DNA from: Akkermansia muciniphila
GTDB taxonomy: Bacteria > Verrucomicrobiota > Verrucomicrobiia > Limisphaerales > UBA9464
NCBI GenBank assembly: GCA_945861565.1
Contig: CAMAUY010000009.1
Span: forward strand, 17,438 to 81,437
DNA length: 64,000 nt
Reading direction: 5' to 3'
A model generated the notes under the pieces. It was not told where the DNA came from. It made no database searches and saw only the letters and a program-made list of their open reading frames with translations. The position numbers were made by a program, and so were the translations under genes. This document shows positions 52,264 to 60,097 of this stretch, one piece after another (the first letter of the stretch is position 1; each line of letters starts with the position of its first letter).

Positions 52264-53829
52264 ATGAGCGAGATGCAAAAAGAGTTCTACATTACCACCG
52301 CGATCGATTACGTGAATGGCTCTCCGCACCTGGGGCACGCCTATGAAAAAATCGTCGCGGATATCATTGCCCGGGCGCATCGAAGCCTAGGTGAATCGGT
52401 ATTTTTTCTCACCGGCCTGGATGAGCACGGTCAAAAGGTGCAGCAGGCGGCGACGGAAAGGGGAATGTCCCCCCAGGTCTATTGCGACGAGTTGGCCACT
52501 CAATGGCAGTCGTTCGTCGAGCGGCTAAACATTTCCAACGATGATTTTGTGCGAACGACCCAGCCGCGTCATCAGGAGGTGGTCAAGGCCCTGCTCACGA
52601 AGCTGCATGGGCAGGGGGACATCTATAAGGCACCGTACCGCGGTTGGTATTCGGCGCGGCAGGAGACGTTCCTAACCGACAAGGACCGCCTTCCCGACGG
52701 CACCTGGGATTCGGCCTACGGCGAGGTGACGGAGTTGGTGGAAGAGAACTGGTATTTCAGGATGGGGCGGCATCAGGAATGGCTGGCGCAATATCTGGAG
52801 AATCATCCGGAGTTTGTCCACCCGGAGTATCGGCGCAATGAAGTGCTGGGTTTTCTGCGGTCGGAAACGCTCGAGGACCTTTGCATCAGCCGGCCGGCCT
52901 CGCGCTTGAGCTGGGGAATACCGATTCCGTTTGCACCGGACTACGTGAATTACGTCTGGTTTGACGCGCTGGTAAACTATCTCAGCGTTCCGGCGTCGAA
53001 GGGAGATCCGGCAACCGCATCGATCTCGGGTTTGACACGGACGACCACCGCCATCTGGCCGCCGGATCTGCAGGTCATCGGCAAGGACATACTCAAGTTT
53101 CACGCCGTTTATTGGCCCATCATGCTCCGGGCGGCTGGGCTCTCGCTGCCGCGTCAGATCCTGGTACATGGGTTTTGGCAAAAGGACGGTCAGAAAATGA
53201 GCAAGAGCACCGGAAATGTTGTGGACCCCGTTGCGATCGTAGAGGAGTGGGGCGTCGATGCGTTCCGGTATTACGTGGTCCGCGAGTTGGATGTTGGGCC
53301 GGACGGCAATTGGACCGATGAGGGATTCCGTCAGCGCTATGCCGCCGAGTTAGCGAATGGCTTGGGCAATCTTGTGAACCGATCCCTTTCGATGCTGCGA
53401 AAATATCGGTCGGGCCGGATTGAGGTGGTATCGAAAGAATTAGCGATCGACGCCGAGAACTCCGTGCGGGGGGTGGAGCAATGCCTGCGTGAAAATCGGC
53501 TCCAAGCGGGGCTGGCGGCGGTGTGGACTCTGGTCAACCGAGCGAACCTATACGTGGAACAGACCAAGCCGTTCAGTCTCGCAAAGGATCCAGCCCAGGC
53601 GGGGCGCCTGGACGAGGTGCTGTACAATCTGGCCGAGAGTTGCCGGGTGTTGGCGGTCGTTCTCTGGCCGTTTATTCCGGACACCGCGGAGCGGATCTAT
53701 GCGCAATTGAGAGTGTCTGGCGAGCCCAGCCGGTGGCGAAATTCTGCCTGGGGTGGTTTGCAGGTCGGGCACGAGACGGGAGACCCCGTGCCGTTGTTCC
53801 CGCGCAAAGACTTGCCGTTGAAATCGTAG
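52264..53829 (+). CDS. metG: Methionyl-tRNA synthetase (zinc-less form)
   Basis: 521 aa from the ATG at 52264 (MSEMQKEFYITTAIDYVNGS); an earlier in-frame start at 52171 lies inside ribF. Class I motifs: HLGH in GSPHLGHAYEKIVAD and KMSKS in GQKMSKSTGNVVDP. The connective domain (RGWYSARQETFLTDKDRLPD, TELVEENWYFRMGR) lacks the CxxC pairs that bind zinc in many MetRS proteins. It ends without the C-terminal tRNA-binding (EMAP-like) domain. It charges tRNA-Met. It lies 55 bp after ribF. Confidence 0.97.
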   Translation: MSEMQKEFYITTAIDYVNGSPHLGHAYEKIVADIIARAHRSLGESVFFLTGLDEHGQKVQQAATERGMSPQVYCDELATQWQSFVERLNISNDDFVRTTQPRHQEVVKALLTKLHGQGDIYKAPYRGWYSARQETFLTDKDRLPDGTWDSAYGEVTELVEENWYFRMGRHQEWLAQYLENHPEFVHPEYRRNEVLGFLRSETLEDLCISRPASRLSWGIPIPFAPDYVNYVWFDALVNYLSVPASKGDPATASISGLTRTTTAIWPPDLQVIGKDILKFHAVYWPIMLRAAGLSLPRQILVHGFWQKDGQKMSKSTGNVVDPVAIVEEWGVDAFRYYVVRELDVGPDGNWTDEGFRQRYAAELANGLGNLVNRSLSMLRKYRSGRIEVVSKELAIDAENSVRGVEQCLRENRLQAGLAAVWTLVNRANLYVEQTKPFSLAKDPAQAGRLDEVLYNLAESCRVLAVVLWPFIPDTAERIYAQLRVSGEPSRWRNSAWGGLQVGHETGDPVPLFPRKDLPLKS

Positions 53830-53882
53830 GATTGCATCAGAATCTTGTCCTGATCCTGGCATGCTGTATGCTCGGGGCATCG

Positions 53883-55382
53883 ATGTCGCACGGCTTGCAG
53901 CAATCGCAACGGCTTTCCCAGCAGATGGTGCTGTCGCCGCAGCTCCAGCAATCGCTGGCGCTGTTGCAGGCGCCGGTCATGGAACTGAAGGCCATGATCG
54001 AGCAAGAATTGCAGCAGAATCCCGTTCTGGAAGAATCCGCGGTCCAGGAAAATCCCGACGAAGGCCGCGAAGATCCTTCCTCGGACGGTGAGTCAAATCC
54101 GGCCGACCCGACGGAACCGCCGGCGGACACTCAGTATGATCCAGCCACGGAGAAGCCGACCGACGAGCCCGTCGACCGCCTGGATGTGGAAATGCAGCGC
54201 TTGCTGCAGATGGACCAGGAATGGCGGGACCACTTTTCCCAGAGCAACATGATCAATCGTGCGGGTCCCGAGGATGAGGAACGTCGTCAGCACATGTTCG
54301 ATTCCATTGTGGCGGGCAGTTCCCTCCAGGAGAATCTCCTCGAACAGCTCAGCCTAGCCGACCTCCCGCCCGATCAGCAGTCGGTTGGAGAAATGCTGGT
54401 GGGCAATATCGACGACCGCGGCTACCTCCAATCGGGTGTCGCGGAACTGTCATTTTCTACTGGAATCGCTATCGACCTGCTGGAGACGGTGCTGAAGACG
54501 ATTCAGACATTGGATCCGCCCGGAGTCGGAGCCCGAGATTTGCGGGAGTGCTTGATGTTGCAGCTCGAGCGGGCCGGGAAGACGGAGTCACTCGAATATC
54601 GCATCTTGAGCGACCACTTCGAAGCGCTCGGTCGCCGGCGTTTCCCGGACATTGCTCGCGCCCTCGGCCGTCCGGTCGATGACATCCAGACGGCGGCGCA
54701 ACACGTGGCTCAGTTGGATCCGCACCCGGCGGGTGATTTTTCGCCGGACAACAATCAATACGTGACGGCGGAGGTGACGGTTTCCCGCAGTGGCGCGGAC
54801 TGGACGGTGCAAACACATAACGAGCTGGTGCCACACCTCCGGATCAGCAATCACTATAAGGATCTCCTCGCCCAGAGCGAAACGTCGACCGAAGTTCGCG
54901 ACTATATCCGGGAAAAAATTCGAGCGGGAAAGTTTCTCATTAAAAGCATCCACCAGCGGCAGGACACGATCGGGCGAATCGCCCAGGAGATCGTGAACCA
55001 ACAGCGCGAGTTCCTGGAAAAGGGGCCGGCGCATCTGAAGCCGCTGACCATGAATCAGGTGGCGGAGGTCGTGGGCGTTCATGAAACCACGGTGAGTCGA
55101 GCGGTTTCGGGGAAATACATTCAAACACCCCGCGGCCTGTTTGAGATGAAGTATTTCTTCACCTCCGGCGTCCGGACAACCTCGGGCGATTCCGTTTCGA
55201 ACACCACGGTTAAGACGGCCATTGAAGCCATGTTTGCCGCCGAGGATAAGACAGCCCCGTTATCCGATGAGGTGATCGTGAATGCGTTGAAGGCGAAGGG
55301 GATCATGATTGCCCGTCGAACCGTGGCGAAGTATCGAGCCGAATTGGGTATTCTGCCCAGTCATCTTCGCAAGGAATACTGA
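53883..55382 (+). CDS. rpoN: RNA polymerase sigma-54 factor RpoN
   Basis: 499 aa from the ATG at 53883 (MSHGLQQSQRLSQQMVLSPQ); a far upstream start would lie in metG. Region I is Gln/Leu-rich (LQQSLALLQAPVMELKAMIE) and region II is acidic. The DNA-binding region has the HTH NQVAEVVGVHETTVSRAVSG and the RpoN box ARRTVAKYRAELGIL. It directs transcription from -24/-12 promoters with activator ATPases. Typical length (~480-500 aa). Confidence 0.97.
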   Translation: MSHGLQQSQRLSQQMVLSPQLQQSLALLQAPVMELKAMIEQELQQNPVLEESAVQENPDEGREDPSSDGESNPADPTEPPADTQYDPATEKPTDEPVDRLDVEMQRLLQMDQEWRDHFSQSNMINRAGPEDEERRQHMFDSIVAGSSLQENLLEQLSLADLPPDQQSVGEMLVGNIDDRGYLQSGVAELSFSTGIAIDLLETVLKTIQTLDPPGVGARDLRECLMLQLERAGKTESLEYRILSDHFEALGRRRFPDIARALGRPVDDIQTAAQHVAQLDPHPAGDFSPDNNQYVTAEVTVSRSGADWTVQTHNELVPHLRISNHYKDLLAQSETSTEVRDYIREKIRAGKFLIKSIHQRQDTIGRIAQEIVNQQREFLEKGPAHLKPLTMNQVAEVVGVHETTVSRAVSGKYIQTPRGLFEMKYFFTSGVRTTSGDSVSNTTVKTAIEAMFAAEDKTAPLSDEVIVNALKAKGIMIARRTVAKYRAELGILPSHLRKEY

Positions 55383-55385
55383 CCG

Positions 55386-56114
55386 GTGAACGGGTCTTCG
55401 TCTTTTGTGAAAAGAATGTTTACATCGTTTCTAGGCACCTCTCCGTGGATGGCACGCGTACTGCCATTTGTGATCTTTCTCGGCCTGACGGCTCTGCAAG
55501 GAACCGCGGGAGAGGCCTCTCGCTATTGGATTTACTTGGCGAAGACATTACTGGGGGTCTGGATGATCTGGGTGATGTATCCGCTGGTGTCCGAAATGCG
55601 GTGGCAGATCAACGTGGAAGGGGTGCTGGTGGGCGTGGCGGTGTTTGCCCTTTGGGTCGGACTGGATCCGTACGTTCCCAAGCTGGACGCCTTGTTTGTG
55701 AAACTGGGGCTAAGCCAGCCCAAGCCGGGTGACTTGCCCTGGAATCCATTGACGTTTTTTGCCGGCAACGCGGCGCTCGGTTGGCTGTTTGTCGGAGTGC
55801 GAGCCTTCGGTTCCGCACTGGTGGTTCCGCCGCTCGAAGAGACTTTTTATCGGTCGTTTATCTACCGCTATATAGTAAATCCAGATTTCACCTCGGTTTC
55901 GTTGCAACGGTGGCACCCCGTCAGCTTTTTTGTCTGCGCTGCACTTTTTGGATTCTCTCACAATGAATGGCTCGCGGGCGTCCTCTGCGCCATGGCCTAC
56001 CAAGCCCTCGTGCTTCGCCGCGGACGACTCGGAGAAGCCATGACGGCACATGCCGTCACGAACTTCCTTCTCGCGATCTGGGTGGTCGCAAAAGGTGCCT
56101 GGCAGTTTTGGTGA
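55386..56114 (+). CDS. CPBP-family CAAX protease-related membrane protein
   Basis: 242 aa, GTG start 3 bp after rpoN. Six or more TM helices. The CPBP/ABI motifs are EETFYRSFIYRYI (EExxxR) and FFVCAALFGFSHNEWLAGVL (FxxxH), then VTNFLLAIWVV. It fits the CAAX prenyl protease-related proteins (TIGR03008) often linked to exosortase systems, but no exosortase is seen here. The substrate is unknown. Confidence 0.88.
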   Translation: MNGSSSFVKRMFTSFLGTSPWMARVLPFVIFLGLTALQGTAGEASRYWIYLAKTLLGVWMIWVMYPLVSEMRWQINVEGVLVGVAVFALWVGLDPYVPKLDALFVKLGLSQPKPGDLPWNPLTFFAGNAALGWLFVGVRAFGSALVVPPLEETFYRSFIYRYIVNPDFTSVSLQRWHPVSFFVCAALFGFSHNEWLAGVLCAMAYQALVLRRGRLGEAMTAHAVTNFLLAIWVVAKGAWQFW

Positions 56115-56139
56115 AAGCGTCGCCGGCTTACTTGGTCTC

Positions 56140-57732
56140 GTGATCCCGGATCTCGCATTGCCCGCTCCGCCGTGTATCCTCCACGAGGACGAACACCTCC
56201 TCGTCGTCAATAAACCTCCCGGATGGAATACCCATGCACCGTCGCCCTACGCGGGTGAAGGCATTTATGAGTGGCTCCGCAATCGTGAGCCCCGATGGGC
56301 GACGTTGGCGATTCTCCATCGACTCGACAAGGAGACGTCCGGACTGCTTGTTTTCGGTAAGACGGCGTTGGCAAATCACTCCCTCACGGAGCAGTTCACC
56401 CGCCGCGAAGTGCGGAAGCGGTATATCTTGGAAACAGACTGTGCGGTGGTCGGGGACAATTTCACGGTGCGCACTCCCATCCGGCGCGCCGGCGCGCGGT
56501 ACCAGGCGGCTGTTGGTGCCGCGGATGCCGAGTCCGCGGAGACTCGGTTTCGCGTGCTGCTGCGCAAATCGGAGTCGACTTTGCTCGAGGCGGAGCCGAT
56601 CACTGGGCGCACGCATCAAATTCGAGTTCACGCCGCGGAGCGCGGTTTTCCCATCCTGGGCGATTCCCTCTACGGCGGTACACCCTCCATCCGGGTCCGG
56701 TTGCACGCGGCGGAACTGCGGTTCACCCATCCGCGGGAGAAACACGAGGCGGTCTTCCAAGTCGATGTTGATTTTGGCGAACCGACCGGTGCGGGATTGC
56801 GGCGGGCGCTGATTGATCTGCGAGAGACGGATTCATTCCGCTGGGTGCATGGGGCTGCCGACAATGCGCCGGGCTGTTATATCGATCGGTTCAATTCGTA
56901 TGCTCTGGTGCAGTCGGAGGAGCGGGTGCCGGTAGCGAGGTCAATGCCGCCTGGGACGCGCGGATGGTATGTCAAACAATTGGAGCGGCGAATGCAGGAG
57001 CGACGGCCGGTCGAATTGTCGCCACGCCATGCGGGCGGTGAGATTGCGTCCGAGATTTTCGTGGTGCGCGAGAACGGGGTTCAATTCGAACTCAGTTTTC
57101 AGGAGGGTTACAGTGTGGGATTATTTTTGGATCAACGGGACAACCGACGCCGTCTCCTGACGGGTCATGTGGGGGGGGGATTTCCGCTTTGGGATTCGGA
57201 AATTGCTTCGCGGGAAATCCTGAACTGCTTCGCCTACACCTGTGGGTTCAGTGTCTGCGGAGCGCGGGGGGGCGCCCGGACGACGAGCCTGGATTTGTCC
57301 CGGAAATATCTCGATTGGGGACATCGCAATTTTCTGCGAAATGGAATCGATCCGCAGGGTCATGAGTTTATCCACGGCGACGCCTTCGATTGGTTGCACC
57401 GATTTTCCCGCAAGGGACGAAAGTTCGGAGTCGTGGTGTTGGATCCGCCCACGTTTTCTCGATCCAAGGAATATGGGGTCTTTCGGGCGGAATCGGACTA
57501 TGGAATTTTGGTCCGATCGGCGCTCTCGGTCCTGAGTTCGGGAGGGGTGCTTCTGTCGTCAACGAATGCGGCGCGAGTTTCCGCCGACGAATTCCTCCGA
57601 ACGCTCCGCGATGCGATCGCGTCAACGGGTCGCCGGATTCGGAAGGAATTGTACATTCCCCAACCGCCGGATTTTCCGGTTCACCGCGACGAACCGGCTC
57701 ACTTGAAAACCGTATGGATGCGAATCGATTGA
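56140..57732 (+). CDS. RluA-type pseudouridine synthase fused to RlmI-type methyltransferase
   Basis: 530 aa from a GTG at 56140; an ATG at 56050 lies inside the CAAX gene. Residues 1-~215 are RluA-like: HEDEHLLVVNKPPGW, catalytic Asp in HRLDKETSGLLVFGK and EPITGRTHQIRVHAAERGFP. Residues ~230-530 resemble the COG1092/RlmI methyltransferase: GCYIDRFNSYALVQSEE, VGLFLDQRDNRR, the SAM loop NCFAYTCGFSVCGARGG and VVVLDPPTFSRSKEYG. It probably modifies 23S rRNA twice, as a pseudouridine and a methyl mark. The PUA domain of RlmI is absent, its place taken by the RluA half. The exact sites are unknown. Confidence 0.9.
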   Translation: MIPDLALPAPPCILHEDEHLLVVNKPPGWNTHAPSPYAGEGIYEWLRNREPRWATLAILHRLDKETSGLLVFGKTALANHSLTEQFTRREVRKRYILETDCAVVGDNFTVRTPIRRAGARYQAAVGAADAESAETRFRVLLRKSESTLLEAEPITGRTHQIRVHAAERGFPILGDSLYGGTPSIRVRLHAAELRFTHPREKHEAVFQVDVDFGEPTGAGLRRALIDLRETDSFRWVHGAADNAPGCYIDRFNSYALVQSEERVPVARSMPPGTRGWYVKQLERRMQERRPVELSPRHAGGEIASEIFVVRENGVQFELSFQEGYSVGLFLDQRDNRRRLLTGHVGGGFPLWDSEIASREILNCFAYTCGFSVCGARGGARTTSLDLSRKYLDWGHRNFLRNGIDPQGHEFIHGDAFDWLHRFSRKGRKFGVVVLDPPTFSRSKEYGVFRAESDYGILVRSALSVLSSGGVLLSSTNAARVSADEFLRTLRDAIASTGRRIRKELYIPQPPDFPVHRDEPAHLKTVWMRID

Positions 57733-57759
57733 TCGGTTCGCTGGGTGATATTCAAGCAG

Positions 57760-57873
57760 ATGCTCTTCATCCACAGTTGGGGTACGGATGGTACCCGGGA
57801 CGCCTATTTCTTGCAGGAGGATCTTGGCGAAGCGCTTCAGGCAAAGATCGCACAGCTGCGGGCAAAACCGTGA
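57760..57873 (+). other. Short ORF of 37 codons, possibly a gene fragment
   Basis: ATG at 57760 to TGA at 57873 gives MLFIHSWGTDGTRDAYFLQE followed by DLGEALQAKIAQLRAKP. The composition looks protein-like but I recognise no family. It lies in the gap between the RluA fusion gene and the convergent MFS gene. It could be a relic or chance. Confidence 0.15.
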
Positions 57874-57894
57874 AGTAGGCTGGGCCAAACGGGA

Positions 57895-59145
57895 TCAACA
57901 GGCGTCCTCACCGGGTGCTGGCTTCTTGGGCCAGAACAGCCAAAGGACAACAAAAGCGAGTAATGGCAGGCAACCAACGATGGCAAACCCCAAATCGAAG
58001 GAGCCCGTGCGATCCACCAGTCGCCCGAAATACTTTTGTGCGGGAGATAGAGCCCACGCGGCGACCCCCCCGAGGCCGCTGACCATTCCCTGGTGCCGCC
58101 GTGAGATGTCTTGCGTCAGCGCATGGTAAATGGGGAATACGCCGAGAGCACCGGCACCGACGAACAAGAGTCCGCCCAGCAACAACGGTCCGCGCGGGAG
58201 CTGAACGAGTGCCAGGGTGAGCGCACTCAGCAGCGCGCAGCCGAGAAATGCCGTCTGGCGCGCCCCGTGAATAGTCCATCCGCGGCGATAGAGCCAAATC
58301 GTGGCGGCACCGGCCCCGATCACGCCCACGTCGGTTGCAATATAGAAAAGTGAATTGAAATAGAGAGCCTCCGACTCGGAGTAGCCGCGACCCTGTTGAA
58401 GAAAGCGCGGCAACCAAGCCCGTAGGATTTGCCACCCAGTATTAATCAGCGCGATAACCACCATAACTACCAACATCCGTCGGCTAAAGAGCCAACGGGT
58501 GATTGAATGCGGCTCGGGGTGCGTCCCGTCCGGTTGTTCGGTGGCGGGTTCGTCGAGATCCCGGCGTCGCACGAGTGCAAACCAGGCGATCAACCAGGTC
58601 AATCCCCCGAGGCCGATCAATTGAAATGCCCCTCGCCAACTGCCGGGTTCCTCGGTCAAAAGCCACCGCATCAAGAGCGGAGTCAGAATGGCACCGATTG
58701 ACGTTCCGCTTTGGAGGACGCTGTTGCCCATGGAGCGATCCTTCGCTTCGAGGAGGAGACGGGTCGTCTTGATGGCGCAAGGCCAGTGACCGCCTTCGAA
58801 GAAGCCGAGGAGCATGCGACAGCCAAGAAGGCTCGTATAGGACTGGCTCCAACCCGTGGCGCAGCCCATCAGGGACCACCCCAGCAGTGCCGTCGGGTAG
58901 ACCCAGCGGACGGGGTAACGATCCACAATCCATCCGAAGCAGAGCGAGCCGGCGGCAAATGCCCAGCCGAAGACCAGTTCAAGATTTCCATACTGCTCCT
59001 GGTTTAGGGAGAATTCACGGGTGATGCGCACCGACGCGTTGGCGAGCGTCTGGCGATCCATATAATTGATCGTCGATGCCAGCAGCAATAAGCCGCAGAT
59101 CCACCATTTCCAGGTGGGGGACCGGGAGGGTTGTTCGTTCATCAT
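57895..59145 (-). CDS. MFS transporter (hexuronate/sugar-acid type)
   Basis: 416 aa from the ATG at 59145 (MMNEQPSRSPTWKWWICG); a longer frame to 59220 overlaps the creatininase gene. Twelve TM helices are apparent. The MFS signature sits in the loop after TM2 (FGWIVDRYPVRWVYP), and TM1 has STINYMDRQTLANAS as in ExuT/GudP-type transporters. GFFEGGHWPCAIKTTRLLLE resembles the G-x-GE-G motif of TM4. The substrate is probably an organic or sugar acid, but this is not decidable. It follows the creatininase gene by 47 bp, so the two may be one operon. Confidence 0.88.
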   Translation of the reverse strand: MMNEQPSRSPTWKWWICGLLLLASTINYMDRQTLANASVRITREFSLNQEQYGNLELVFGWAFAAGSLCFGWIVDRYPVRWVYPTALLGWSLMGCATGWSQSYTSLLGCRMLLGFFEGGHWPCAIKTTRLLLEAKDRSMGNSVLQSGTSIGAILTPLLMRWLLTEEPGSWRGAFQLIGLGGLTWLIAWFALVRRRDLDEPATEQPDGTHPEPHSITRWLFSRRMLVVMVVIALINTGWQILRAWLPRFLQQGRGYSESEALYFNSLFYIATDVGVIGAGAATIWLYRRGWTIHGARQTAFLGCALLSALTLALVQLPRGPLLLGGLLFVGAGALGVFPIYHALTQDISRRHQGMVSGLGGVAAWALSPAQKYFGRLVDRTGSFDLGFAIVGCLPLLAFVVLWLFWPKKPAPGEDAC

Positions 59146-59192
59146 TGCGGCAGGATCCGGCGAATCGCGCTTCGGGAGGGAGTCATCGCGGT

Positions 59193-59951
59193 CTATCCAT
59201 TCCAAGAACGCCCATCCCAATTGCAGACCCGATCGAGCAAGGCGACCGAGCTTTTCGCGAACGTCTCGAACAAGACCTCACCCTTCGCGGCAGTAGCAAG
59301 GTGGGGTCTCCCGATATGGCCGGGGACGCTGCGGTCTTTTGTAATCCAACCACGAACCGCGGGTTCGAATGGAGTCCCAGGTTCCACGGGCGCGAGCGAG
59401 CGATGTTCCCCCACCAGCGTTGGCGACAGGCGCAGAATCATCGAGGTCTCCCATTCGCAGGCGTGGCCCATCTGGCGTTGAACCAGGGTGGGATCGGTTT
59501 CCCAGGGCGAGCCGCCGAGGTGCCAGTAGGTCGCGAAGAGAAAGAGCAGATCGGATCGCTGCCGATACTTCTGTCGTAATTCGAAAACCGCCTGCCGACC
59601 CGGAGTATCGTTGCCGCCGTGGCCATTCAGAAAAACCAAGCGCCGAAATCCATGTGCCACCAGATTGTCCGCGAGCCCACACAGCGAGTCGAGGTAGGTT
59701 CGGGGCGGTGCCGATAGGGTTCCGGGGAAGTCCATGTGATGGTCGGAGTTTCCGAGCCACGTCAGGGGTACCACCAGAATACGATTACTGAGGATGGATT
59801 CGACCCGGCGGACGATTTCCCCGAGCAGGAGGCTGTCGGTAAAGAGGGGAAGGTGATGACCATGCTGCTCGAGCGCAGCGACAGGAATCACGACCGGGGT
59901 ATTTCGGTCGAGGGCTTGGACGGCCGGCCAGGCCATGTCTGCGAGTTTCAT
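59193..59951 (-). CDS. Creatininase-family amidohydrolase
   Basis: 252 aa from the ATG at 59951 (MKLADMAWPAVQALDRNTPV). The longer frame would run into the foreign-looking gene's neighbourhood and has no family similarity. Metal-binding motifs: PVAALEQHGHHLPLFTDSLL (Glu/His/Asp), FLNGHGGND (His) and HACEWETSMILRLSP (Glu). These are the ligands of the binuclear zinc site. Family members act on creatinine, guanidinopyrimidines or mycofactocin peptides. The substrate here is unknown, and no mycofactocin genes are near. Confidence 0.9.
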   Translation of the reverse strand: MKLADMAWPAVQALDRNTPVVIPVAALEQHGHHLPLFTDSLLLGEIVRRVESILSNRILVVPLTWLGNSDHHMDFPGTLSAPPRTYLDSLCGLADNLVAHGFRRLVFLNGHGGNDTPGRQAVFELRQKYRQRSDLLFLFATYWHLGGSPWETDPTLVQRQMGHACEWETSMILRLSPTLVGEHRSLAPVEPGTPFEPAVRGWITKDRSVPGHIGRPHLATAAKGEVLFETFAKSSVALLDRVCNWDGRSWNG

Positions 59952-60097
59952 GAAATGATGGGCGTGAAACTCGACTGAATCCGGCCGTGACTCAAGCCGC
60001 GAAGCCGATTTTTTGTCCAACTCGGTCGAATTTCGGCTGCGGAGTGGCCTACATCCCCCGCCATGGAGCTTCTGAATACGGCGGACCCACCACTGGA

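Noticed and set aside
55448..55465. TGGCACG-like sigma-54 promoter near the start of the CAAX gene
   Set aside because: The second half reads CTGC instead of TTGC and it lies inside a coding region.
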